Assembly: GCF_002153745.1 (NCBI RefSeq)
Contig: NZ_JOPL01000031.1
Location: 1-44,581 of the forward strand
DNA length: 44,581 nucleotides
Direction of reading: 5' to 3'
Origin: Acetobacter sp. DsW_063
GTDB taxonomy: Bacteria > Pseudomonadota > Alphaproteobacteria > Acetobacterales > Acetobacteraceae
Under the pieces are notes generated by a model. The model saw nothing but the letters and a program-made list of their open reading frames with translations, was not told where the DNA came from and did not search any database. The number at the start of each line of letters is the position of its first letter. Position 1 is the first letter of the stretch. The translations under genes and the position numbers were made by a program. This document shows positions 8,454 to 15,572 of this stretch, piece by piece.

Positions 8454-9713
8454 ATGTCTGAGCCACCATTCACTTTGTTCAAACAACCCAAATCGGCAAA
8501 TTTTTACGTTCGATTTTATACGCTCGGACGCGAAATCAGGCGGTCATTGGGGACTTCGGACGAACGGGACGCATTGAAACGCGCGCACCTCGAATACGGG
8601 AGATATGTCGCACGGGCCGAAATGGGTCTGGATGGCCGCGATCCCACGATCAATTCGTTGATCCCGCGATATGAGCGATATCTCGACGGTAAGGTTGAAC
8701 GACGCCGAATGACCGCGCTGAGAGCCAAACAGCACAAACGGGTGGTTCAGCTTTATCTCGCTCAATTTTGCGGTGACAAACCTGTCTCGTATCTGTCGGC
8801 GAAAACCATCGACGATTTTATGAACTGGCGCATGACGTACTGGACTAGCGGGCCGGGAACGCAAATCACCAAACAAACCATTCTTCGGTGCGGGAAACCC
8901 GTAACTCGCCGCATCAATCCGAAAATCAAAACGATTCCTGCCGCCACCACTCAACAAATGGAGCAATCTGGTCTGTATATTTTCCTCAACTGGCTGCATG
9001 ACGAGAAATTGATCGCAGACCGGATTCAATTCCGATATGCCGATAAACAACACGTGGCCAGACCAGCATTCAGCACCGACGAATTGAAGTCGTTTTTTCA
9101 CGCCATCGGTCTCAGGCAAATCAGCGCATCAACAGCAGATGCTGATTACCGATCATCCTACAAATGGAAAATGTTTTTCGATTATTGCATGTTCATGCTG
9201 GAAACCGGACTGCGCCCCACGGAAGCCCGAACGCTCAAATGGAAGCACATTATCGGATTCGATTACGAGACCGTTATGCCGCAAATGATATCGATACGAG
9301 TTCAGGGAAAAGGAAAACACAGGACGACAATACCGCTGCCACAGGTCGCGATTACATTGGCTGGTGTATGGACCAATTTCAAATTCATGCACAACACTGC
9401 GCCTGATCCAGAGGATTACATTTTCGCCAATTCAAAGAGAAAAATCACCGAAGATATGGATCGATTTATGAATGTGATCCTGAAAGATTCCGCACTTGAA
9501 CGTGATTATCTCGGGACGAAACGCACAACGTACTCATTCAGACATACTCACATCACGGAGCAAATTGTTGATCGTGTTGATTATTACAGCCTTGCGAAAA
9601 ACTTGGGGACTTCAGTCGATATGATCAGAAAACACTACGATCACAGCACGATTGAACAGCACCGGGAGGCGCTTATCCCCAAGAAATGGCGGGATTATTC
9701 TCAGAATTCTTGA
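8454..9713 (+). CDS. int: tyrosine-recombinase integrase
   Basis: The 419-residue protein is a phage-type tyrosine recombinase. It has an N-terminal arm-binding region, a core-binding SAM-like domain around residues 65-195, and a catalytic domain with Arg254 (TGLRPTEAR), a lysine in QGKGKHR (286-290), Arg363 and His364 in YSFRHTHIT, and nucleophile Tyr395 in KHYDHS. The usual first His of the HxxR box is Tyr360, and the LGTS motif replaces the common LGHS. Both substitutions are common in a large proteobacterial subfamily. It sits next to the left core site and five arm-type repeats and surely catalyses integration and excision at rlmJ. No excisionase gene is recognisable. It converges with the primase gene, leaving 17 bp between stops. 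Confidence 0.93.
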   Translation: MSEPPFTLFKQPKSANFYVRFYTLGREIRRSLGTSDERDALKRAHLEYGRYVARAEMGLDGRDPTINSLIPRYERYLDGKVERRRMTALRAKQHKRVVQLYLAQFCGDKPVSYLSAKTIDDFMNWRMTYWTSGPGTQITKQTILRCGKPVTRRINPKIKTIPAATTQQMEQSGLYIFLNWLHDEKLIADRIQFRYADKQHVARPAFSTDELKSFFHAIGLRQISASTADADYRSSYKWKMFFDYCMFMLETGLRPTEARTLKWKHIIGFDYETVMPQMISIRVQGKGKHRTTIPLPQVAITLAGVWTNFKFMHNTAPDPEDYIFANSKRKITEDMDRFMNVILKDSALERDYLGTKRTTYSFRHTHITEQIVDRVDYYSLAKNLGTSVDMIRKHYDHSTIEQHREALIPKKWRDYSQNS

Positions 9714-9730
9714 CCCGCATTGGTTGGAAT

Positions 9731-10675
9731 TCAGCGCACAACACGTCTCGCATCACGGATCAATTGCGCGAAATTATTATGCGTTGAACCGTGTAATACG
9801 TCAGCAAGGGCCTTTTCCAAAATCTGATCGTCAACGCCATTCGGAAATCGCCCATTGGTGGCCTTGACCAACGTACACGCGAACTTGGCGGCATATGCGC
9901 CTTTGCTTGCTTGTGTGCTGATTTCATCGGCCAATTTGCGACATTTGCCCAAAGGGCTGAACAGGTTCTGATCGGTCAATCCGTTCCAATACGGTGAGCC
10001 GTGGCTTTTGACGATTTTGCCGTGTGCACGTTTGGCGTTGGCTGACTGCTTCATACGTGCCGCTAAAATCGCCTTGGCTCGCTGCCGACTGGCCTGTGCG
10101 ATTATTCCGGTGGGATCATACGCACCTCGGTTGTTGACGTGCCTATGGACGCATTTGTGGCCCGTTTGTGTGTTGGTGGCCGGAATGTAAAATTTGCGAG
10201 CGATATTGGAACATGCCGCGTCCAGTTTCAGCTTGCCCGACCACATGTTTTGCACGGCGTCGAATAATAACTTATTCTGGTCGTTGTCGTTGATCGGCGT
10301 TGTCAGTGGAATAACGGCACGCGCTTTGTCCTTGCTGCCGGGGACGTATGACATGGTTGTGTGGATGAAATAATCGCAATCGAGTTCGTCCAATGCCGCC
10401 TGCACGTTTGTCCATGTGTTGCCGTCGTCGTCAAAATCCATCCCGAACAGGCACGTTGGTTTGGCTAACGCGTTCACCGGATGAAACGTGCTGGTCTGCG
10501 CGTCCCACGTGAATGAACAGGGCAGCCACAATGGGCCGCCCTTTCCCGGAAACTCGCGTTTTTCAGCTTGTTCCGTCATGAACTGCGCGAACTCGTTGAA
10601 CGAATCACATGGCACGTTTTTGCACTCGTACGCATCCACGGCTGCAATAATCGAAAAATTGAACAGACTCATCAT
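9731..10675 (-). CDS. archaeo-eukaryotic primase-type replication protein
   Basis: The 314-residue protein has the sequence landmarks of the AEP primase/prim-pol superfamily. An acidic metal motif FGMDFDDD lies at residues 78-84, HTTMSY at 105-110, a basic KARAVIPL strand at 117-124, and a DAACSNIARKFYIPA stretch at 152-166 matching the D..R..Y.P region of plasmid and phage AEPs. The C-terminal third is helical and lysine/arginine-rich with no domain I can name. The start overlaps the helicase stop (ATGA at 10672-10675), so it is translated after the helicase in one operon. It probably primes replication from the nearby iteron origin. In some phage proteins primase and helicase are fused; here they are separate and in helicase-primase order. 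Confidence 0.75.
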   Translation of the reverse strand: MMSLFNFSIIAAVDAYECKNVPCDSFNEFAQFMTEQAEKREFPGKGGPLWLPCSFTWDAQTSTFHPVNALAKPTCLFGMDFDDDGNTWTNVQAALDELDCDYFIHTTMSYVPGSKDKARAVIPLTTPINDNDQNKLLFDAVQNMWSGKLKLDAACSNIARKFYIPATNTQTGHKCVHRHVNNRGAYDPTGIIAQASRQRAKAILAARMKQSANAKRAHGKIVKSHGSPYWNGLTDQNLFSPLGKCRKLADEISTQASKGAYAAKFACTLVKATNGRFPNGVDDQILEKALADVLHGSTHNNFAQLIRDARRVVR

Positions 10676-12264
10676 GCGGCCTCCACGTCGAACTGATCGG
10701 CGTTTATGTGGCACCTGCGGCGGTCATGCGTTTCCGTGTCTTCGTCCAACCGCATGTCATTTCGTATTTCCAGAACGTTTTCGTGTTTCAACCAGATGCG
10801 ATCCGATGCGAAGCCGAAAAATGAACTGGCTTCATACATTTCAGATTTGATTTGGCGAGCATTCGGTTTCTCATGGCCGTTGCGCTCACACCAACTCTGA
10901 TACTGCTCAAAGAACTGGGTTTTCTTTATATTATATCTGTAAAATGACCCACGAACGAATTTCTCCGTTAATAAATCGGATAACTTTTCCTCAGCCAGAA
11001 AATCATGAATTAATGACTTGGCGTCATTCGTCAATTGGTCAGACACCTCCGTTCTGTGCCATGTGTTGATCAGCTCTTCGTCAATCCACATGTAATGGAT
11101 AAACTTCGCCAGCAATCTGCACATGTTCTCATCGTCAATATCACGTGTGTATTTTACGGTATTCGTTCTTTGCGTATCGGCTAATCCGATCAGCGGATCG
11201 TTGAATGTACGAATGAATACCGTGCGGCGTTCCGTGTCGTCAGTTTTGTACGGACTCAGCAAATTTGAGAATATCCAATAATTGGACAGGTTGCGCGCCG
11301 TTTTTTGGTCAACGCCCTTTTGCTCAAACGAGACGTATTCATCAATCGACACCTTTTTGATCAGTTCATTCAGACCACCGGTTCGGTCCAAGACCTCGTT
11401 CAGCACCACCAACGACGAACCAACAGACCAACTGTTGAACTTGCCTTCGATGTTCTGTGGTTTGGCGACATTGGTCTCGCCCAGCAAACGACGCATGTAA
11501 TTTTCCAACAGGTTCTTACCCATGCCACCCGGTCTTCCAACTAACGCCATATTGGTTTTCAAATTCGATCCGGGACGCATGTAATTCTGAGCGATCTGGT
11601 GCATGATGAAACGGAATTCGAACTCCTGTTCGTTCTTCTCGTCGTGCAATATGTCCATCAATTCATCGAATGTCTTTTCGCCGCGTTTGTTCGCCAAATT
11701 GATCCTGATGATTTTGTTGATGAACTCGGCGATTGTGTCCTGCTCATCCTGTTTCCACGGCTGATCATCGTCGGCGATTTTGATTCCGGTATCGCGCCAT
11801 GTGTTGCGGAATAATTTGCCGTCCTCCATGAATGACTGCGGCCCCATCGGGAAATATCCGTCGCCCGCACATGTCTCGTGGAATTGTGATTGTGCAAAAA
11901 CCCACGTCACGAAATCTTCGTCGATCAACTCGTCATTGAGATCATGCACGATGACCTTGGCTGCAGCTGCGGGTTTTTTGAAATACGACCATGTGTGTGA
12001 ATCCGCACGCCATACGGTCACGCCGTCTCGTTCTGTTTCAGGAATTGCCACCTTGAGGACATTTCGCGTGGCCTCTTCGAACAGCTCCAATTCAACGGGA
12101 TCAGTGATCACACTGGGTACCTTGATATGGACCGGTCTGCCCTTGGCGTCGGTTGTGGTGCTGCTCGTGTGTGTCGTGAATTGAGAAATCTTCACCTTGT
12201 GGAACGTTGGTGCGGAACAATGCGTTGCACCGGCTGTGCGCTCTTTGAAAACTAATGTGTACAT
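10672..12264 (-). CDS. superfamily 3 (DUF5906/D5-like) replicative helicase
   Basis: This 530-residue protein resembles phage and satellite replication helicases. A D5_N/DUF5906-like region precedes an SF3 ATPase core. Its Walker A is GRPGGMGKN at 243-251 (Asn where many ATPases have Ser/Thr, common in this group), the Walker B-like LVVLNE at 285-290, motif C YWIFSN at 329-334, and an arginine pair in DDTERRTVF at 342-350 for the arginine finger. I chose the ATG at 12262-12264 over a TTG at 12297. It is the first gene of a two-gene operon with the primase. Together with the iterons upstream it forms a self-contained initiation module. A C-terminal region of about 130 residues may be an origin-binding winged helix, but I cannot show that. 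Confidence 0.8.
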   Translation of the reverse strand: MYTLVFKERTAGATHCSAPTFHKVKISQFTTHTSSTTTDAKGRPVHIKVPSVITDPVELELFEEATRNVLKVAIPETERDGVTVWRADSHTWSYFKKPAAAAKVIVHDLNDELIDEDFVTWVFAQSQFHETCAGDGYFPMGPQSFMEDGKLFRNTWRDTGIKIADDDQPWKQDEQDTIAEFINKIIRINLANKRGEKTFDELMDILHDEKNEQEFEFRFIMHQIAQNYMRPGSNLKTNMALVGRPGGMGKNLLENYMRRLLGETNVAKPQNIEGKFNSWSVGSSLVVLNEVLDRTGGLNELIKKVSIDEYVSFEQKGVDQKTARNLSNYWIFSNLLSPYKTDDTERRTVFIRTFNDPLIGLADTQRTNTVKYTRDIDDENMCRLLAKFIHYMWIDEELINTWHRTEVSDQLTNDAKSLIHDFLAEEKLSDLLTEKFVRGSFYRYNIKKTQFFEQYQSWCERNGHEKPNARQIKSEMYEASSFFGFASDRIWLKHENVLEIRNDMRLDEDTETHDRRRCHINADQFDVEAA

Positions 12265-12313
12265 ATTGCTAATCTCAAAATATGGCGATGGAAACAATCA
12301 GCCGTTCGCCAAC

Positions 12314-12349
12314 AAAAAACGGGGCCATCCCGACCAAGAGACAACCCCG
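12314..12349 (-). terminator. intrinsic terminator in the leader of the helicase-primase operon
   Basis: Read on the minus strand, a stem CGGGGTTGTC/GATGGCCCCG (with three G-U pairs) is followed immediately by TTTTTTG. The shape is that of an intrinsic terminator. It lies about 50 bp upstream of the helicase start and downstream of a good promoter match, so it would act as an attenuator of the replication operon rather than as an end-of-gene terminator. Confidence 0.6.
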
Positions 12350-12372
12350 CGAATCCGCAATATGTACGTGTA

Positions 12373-12401
12373 TTTATACACACATAATTCTGGCAATGCA
12401 A
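12373..12401 (-). promoter_or_regulatory. candidate sigma-70 promoter for the replication operon
   Basis: On the minus strand TTGCAT (12401-12396) and TATAAA (12378-12373) are separated by exactly 17 bp. Transcription would start near 12366, just upstream of the leader terminator. A second minus-strand TATAAT at 12468-12463 has no good -35 at standard spacing. The prediction rests on sequence match alone, in AT-rich DNA where chance matches are common. Confidence 0.4.
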
Positions 12402-12516
12402 CCAGAAAATCCACATATTGGGGACGGGATCGGTGTTTTACTTGGTCGCCGATCATCTATACATTATATTTAACATATTGTTGTGATTATGCAACTATTT
12501 CATGTCGTGAGTCCCC

Positions 12517-12776
12517 TGTTCCCGGTTGTGATCATATGCGTTTGCCGTTGTTCCCGTGCGTGTTCCCAATGTTCCCATGTTGTTCCCAATCTGTACCCAG
12601 AAAAATTGGCTGATTTCCGCCATGTTCCCAATGTTCCCAGGTTTTTATATATATAATAACAAACAAACACACATACGTATATACGTGGTATACACATGGC
12701 AAAACCTGGGAACATTGGGAACATGGCGGTTTTCTGCGGTTTTTTCTGGGTACAACATGGGAACAAACCGGGAACA
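12517..12776. other. probable replication origin with mirrored GGGAACA iterons
   Basis: Eleven exact copies of GGGAACA/TGTTCCC and two one-base variants flank an AT-rich centre. On the left all read TGTTCCC, starting at 12517, 12549, 12561, 12570, 12581, 12592 (TGTACCC), 12623 and 12632. On the right all read GGGAACA, starting at 12708, 12717, 12748 (GGGTACA), 12759 and 12770. Counted outward from the centre the spacings are 9, 31, 11 and 11 on both sides. The inner pairs form a perfect 29-bp inverted repeat (12617-12645 with 12701-12729). The 55-bp centre is rich in A and T. The design recalls satellite origins with two iteron sets around an AT-rich unwinding region. Confidence 0.75.
12617..12729. 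repeat. perfect 29-bp inverted repeat at the origin core
   Basis: The arms 12617-12645 and 12701-12729 are exact reverse complements and begin CCGCCATGTTCCC on the left. Each arm carries two iterons 9 bp apart. The 55-bp spacer includes alternating TATATATATAATAA and CATACGTATATACGTG tracts, suited to easy melting. Similarity between the two sides continues outward imperfectly, including the shared TACCCAGAAAAA (left, 12594-12605) and its complement on the right. Confidence 0.9.
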
Positions 12777-13224
12777 ACCACATGTGTATCGCCCCCGCTC
12801 ATTCAATCAAACACACGACACGTCTCCATATACGTCGACCATACCCGGTCTGAAATGCGTGGGAGTGACGGACACAAGCGCGCCCACGCCAAACTCGCAC
12901 CACGGCTGATTTCAGAAACCAATTTTCCCCATGCACGCCTCAATTAATTTCAAACTACTTGGGGCGGCGGGCATGGCTCAAACAGCACAGCGAGACGGAT
13001 CGGGTCAATAAAAAAAACGCACCGAATTAGTTTTTTGTTTATATGTTGGTCGTCTTTCGAAATTCGAAAAGTCAATACCGACCGGCAAAAACCGACGCGA
13101 CTAAATTAATTGGCAATGAAATCAACGCGTTGCCCCATTTGGTACATTTTTCCCGTCGCGTAATTTCCGATGGGGGCTGCGCTTGAGTCGAAAACACTTT
13201 TCAAAATTTACCCCCCTTATACAC

Positions 13225-13355
13225 TGGGAAATTCCATTTACTTCTACTAATGCCCGATGGAAATCCAATTTACTTGCGCTTGTCGTTTTCCACAGCCGAC
13301 TGGAATTTTCAATTTACTTCTGACCATCCGTCATTGGAAATTCCATCCACTTCTG
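13225..13355. repeat. four imperfect ~21-bp direct repeats (TGGAAATTCCATTTACTTCT-like)
   Basis: Units begin at 13225, 13258, 13301 and 13335 with the pattern TGG(G)AAATTCCAtTTACTTcT. Units three and four also share the following TGACCAT. Start-to-start distances are 33, 43 and 34 bp, so they differ by about one helical turn. The core of each unit is itself partly palindromic (GGAAATTCC). They could be partition, incompatibility or regulator-binding sites; they are distinct from the origin iterons. Confidence 0.7.
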
Positions 13356-13563
13356 ACCATTCTCGTGTTGTCGGCGTTGGCTACTTCTGGTTTTCACTCA
13401 CCGGCGACAACACGCGAGTGATCAGACGTACGCACAATGCACTATCGCTGACGGTTGTTGGTGTGTGAGCGATATCCGCGCCTGATCTGTTCCATTTGAC
13501 CATGCCCAAACGCGACACCGATCAGTCAGCCCGAATGTGTTTCATTTGAATCGGAATTTGACT

Positions 13564-13582
13564 TATGAGACACATTCTCATA
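13564..13582. repeat. inverted repeat TATGAGA-5-TCTCATA upstream of the resolvase
   Basis: A perfect 7-bp inverted repeat with a 5-bp spacer lies 37 bp before the resolvase ATG. Serine resolvases commonly bind inverted-repeat subsites next to their own gene (res sites) and repress themselves from there. Two related 13-mers, TGTTCCATTTGAC (13488) and TGTTTCATTTGAA (13538), lie just upstream and could be further subsites. Confidence 0.5.
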
Positions 13583-13619
13583 TATCTCCTAAAATCAAAT
13601 GATACAGATCGGATGCACA

Positions 13620-14216
13620 ATGATCATCGGATACGCCCGTACCAGCACCACCGATCAAACGCACGGATTGGCGGCGCAACAGACCACATTGTCGGATTAT
13701 GGATGCGAACGGGTTTTCAGCGAACAGGTCAGCGCCAAATCAACCGCACGTCCTGAACTCGCCAATGTGCTTGATTACATTAGGGACGGCGACGTGCTGG
13801 TCGTTACTAAACCTGATCGTCTGGCGCGCTCAACCGCTGATCTGTTGGACATTGTGCGCGGCATCGAGGCGAAAAACGCGTCGTTAGTAATTTTGTCGAT
13901 GGGCGGTCAGGTGCTGGACACGTCAAACCCCACATCGAAAATGATGCTGACAATGTTGGCCGCCGTGGCTGAATTCGAACGCGATCTGATGCTGGAACGT
14001 CAGCGTGAGGGAATTGCACAGGCCAAATCAGCGGGAAAATATCAGGGCCGCCCACCGATGGCTGACGAACAACGCGACGCGATCCTGACAATGTTGGACA
14101 ACGGCACGTCACCCACGGAAACCGCCCGAAAATTGGGAATCAGCCGTGCGACCGTGTATCGCATTGAAGCAGTTCACAAGAGACGTTGCGAAGGATCCGG
14201 TTTACAGAAACATTAA
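13620..14216 (+). CDS. serine resolvase/invertase-family recombinase
   Basis: The 198-residue protein starts MIIGYARTSTTDQ with the catalytic Ser9 and has GDVLVVTKPDRLARS, the AEFERDLMLERQREG helix (E-helix) and a C-terminal helix-turn-helix (TETARKLGISRATVYRI). This is the compact Tn3-resolvase/Hin architecture. I chose ATG 13620 because the family starts at this motif; an ATG at 13599 would add seven residues. On plasmids such enzymes resolve multimers, which fits an element that replicates after excision. Upstream inverted repeats could be its res site. Its stop overlaps that of the converging cargo gene (14213-14216). Confidence 0.9.
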   Translation: MIIGYARTSTTDQTHGLAAQQTTLSDYGCERVFSEQVSAKSTARPELANVLDYIRDGDVLVVTKPDRLARSTADLLDIVRGIEAKNASLVILSMGGQVLDTSNPTSKMMLTMLAAVAEFERDLMLERQREGIAQAKSAGKYQGRPPMADEQRDAILTMLDNGTSPTETARKLGISRATVYRIEAVHKRRCEGSGLQKH

Positions 14217-15118
14217 TTCGAAAGAGGTTTATCAATATATTTTTCGGAGTCTATCAACATTGACAATAATTGATCGAGTCTTCGACGTTGATCTGCGTCA
14301 TTTGCTCTAGTTAATTTTAAAATAATTTCTCTTTTCAACCTTTGAATATCAAACATTACTGAATCTATCATAGATTTCGTCGTAATCCCCGCAAATAATT
14401 TTTTTTGAATTTTCGAAACCTCAATATCCAAATTTTCGATCGAAATATCAGAAATTGAGTGATCATCATATGTTGGTGGTGGTGTAAAAATTCCACGTTT
14501 CTTATCATTTAACAACTTACTTAATGTTATTTTGATACTATCCAGTTCGCGGAGAAGTATCTCATTCGTAAAATTCTGCTTATTATCTACGCTCATCGGA
14601 GATATTTTTGCTGGGCTGGCGATTTGTATGAATTTAATAATGGAGTTTATATTTGCGTCTGCTGTATCAGGATTCATTGTGGAGTGGATAAATTTTGTAA
14701 TTTCTGATTGTGTGTTTAGCACATCACGATATCCGAGATGCCTCGAGTAGGTAATGTATCGTATGGTAGCTATATCAAAAATGTCCGCAGTTTCATTATC
14801 CTTAATAATTACCACGGGCTTGTCGAATGCTTGTCGAATGCCTAGTTCAAATAAAACATTTGGATTTCTTCCACTGACGTCGCAAATAGCCAGTGGGCAT
14901 TCAACGATTTTTTTTATGATATCGGCATGTATAATATTTGTTGTTTTTGATTCATCAGCTCGAATCGGTTTGTACCCTGCCGCTTCTACAGCTGGTACGA
15001 TAATATCTTTATAGACGTGCGTGAAATGATCATTGGGGTATGGTGGCATGTCAGCAATGGGCATTATTACGAAGCAATTTTTGTCTGAATCCGCGCTCAC
15101 TGCTTTTTTCACCGTCAT
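14213..15118 (-). CDS. Rossmann-like FVIMP/NPNVxxELG domain protein, candidate defence effector
   Basis: This 301-residue AT-rich gene encodes an N-terminal domain with CFVIMPI at 15-21, VYKDIIVPAVEAAGY at 36-49, a SKTTNIIHADIIKKI helix, and CDVSGRNPNVLFELGIRQA at 79-97. This pattern recurs in bacterial proteins related to nucleoside 2-deoxyribosyltransferase or TIR-like folds, often in defence and stress contexts. The C-terminal half (about 150-301) is highly charged and helical and may be a coiled coil. It is the only cargo gene of the element, lies beside the right attachment site on its own strand and is much more AT-rich than its neighbours, as is usual for satellite defence cargo. I used ATG 15118 (GGGTGGTGG upstream); a GTG at 15160 is also open. 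Function is inferred, not shown. Confidence 0.65.
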   Translation of the reverse strand: MTVKKAVSADSDKNCFVIMPIADMPPYPNDHFTHVYKDIIVPAVEAAGYKPIRADESKTTNIIHADIIKKIVECPLAICDVSGRNPNVLFELGIRQAFDKPVVIIKDNETADIFDIATIRYITYSRHLGYRDVLNTQSEITKFIHSTMNPDTADANINSIIKFIQIASPAKISPMSVDNKQNFTNEILLRELDSIKITLSKLLNDKKRGIFTPPPTYDDHSISDISIENLDIEVSKIQKKLFAGITTKSMIDSVMFDIQRLKREIILKLTRANDADQRRRLDQLLSMLIDSEKYIDKPLSN

Positions 15119-15253
15119 ATCCACCACCCCGAACTCAATCAATTCTAAGCCATCGAACACTTCGTGTCATTTTTTTTCACATTGCCCGCATACCTACGCG
15201 CGTGTCCGAATTTTATATGAATGAATTCAATATCTTACGCACGATGACGATAC

Positions 15254-15292
15254 GGTAAGCGTGTCTGTAGTTCACTGAGAAATCACCATAAC
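15254..15292. repeat. right attachment site (attR core) carrying the displaced rlmJ 5' end
   Basis: This copy matches the left core at 37 of 39 positions. On the minus strand it reads GTG AAC TAC AGA CAC GCT TAC, that is, RlmJ residues 1-7, before the frame runs into the element. It is the original start of rlmJ cut off by the insertion. A CCCGCATACC arm site lies at 15185-15194 on its element side. Confidence 0.85.
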
Positions 15293-15572
15293 ATTTTGTT
15301 TTAATTTAAATTTACCGTGGGTGTCGTCAAGTTGATTAACCCGCATACTACACAAAACTAACTTTCCAGTCGTCAATGAAATCAATCGCTTAAGATTTTA
15401 CAATTTTTTGCATCCGCATACTGCCCGCATACCCAGATGTGCTCCCTCCACTGCCCCATGATCGAGAACTCACGTGCGCTTGCCCCTGCGACTCTTGGGG
15501 TTCTACAAATGCACCAAAGTTCTGAGGTCACCGATTGTCGTTCACGACGCTTGAAAAATGAGGTTGAATTTC
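15293..15572. other. integrase-less copy of the element's left arm, then ordinary upstream DNA
   Basis: For about 140 bp beyond the right core the sequence resembles 8257-8410. It shares TTGTTTTAA, a TTACCCGCATAC-like segment, GTCAATGAAATCAA, and a GCATCCGCATACTGCCCGCATACC block. Arm-type sites lie at 15340-15349, 15413-15422 and 15424-15433. No integrase follows. After about 15435 I see no repeat or gene until the aldo/keto reductase. The promoter of that gene must lie here, and before insertion this was the divergent rlmJ upstream region. Confidence 0.6.

Larger units (their letters stand above)
12265..13619. other. 1.35-kb non-coding control region of the element
   Basis: No convincing gene lies between the helicase and the resolvase. 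Open frames across 12500-12910 are artefacts of the repeats. The region contains, in order, a leader terminator, a candidate promoter, a mirrored iteron array with an AT-rich core, an AT-rich stretch with a TTTCGAA-A-TTCGAAA palindrome at 13055-13069, four longer direct repeats at 13225-13355, and an inverted repeat just before the resolvase. Packaging or maintenance sites could also lie here, but none is recognised. Confidence 0.6.
8218..15292. mobile_element. integrative element in the 5' end of rlmJ (satellite- or plasmid-like)
   Basis: About 7.07 kb of low-GC DNA is bounded by a 39-bp direct repeat with two mismatches (8218-8256 and 15254-15292). It contains a tyrosine integrase next to the left repeat, a two-gene replication module, a large iteron-type origin, a serine resolvase and one cargo gene. 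There are no capsid, terminase, portal, relaxase or conjugation genes. The layout is like a phage satellite (an integrase-replication-cargo island) or an integrating plasmid. Insertion into the start of a protein-coding housekeeping gene, while restoring its first codons, is less usual than tRNA-gene targeting. Boundaries are set by the repeats; the exact crossover point is not determinable. Confidence 0.85.

Noticed and set aside
12517..12776. CRISPR array
   Set aside because: The repeats are only 7 bp, mirrored rather than directly repeated, and spacers are irregular; no cas genes are present.
12500..12909. Open frames across the origin, on both strands, with repeated Met-Phe-Pro segments
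   Set aside because: They are translations of the iterons and the 29-bp inverted repeat, so repetition is nucleotide-based; no ribosome sites or domain motifs support them as genes.
13225..13355. CRISPR array
   Set aside because: Only four degenerate units with 12-22 bp between them and no cas genes.
8218..15292. Intact prophage
   Set aside because: No capsid, terminase, portal, tail or lysis genes; only integration, replication, resolution and one cargo gene.
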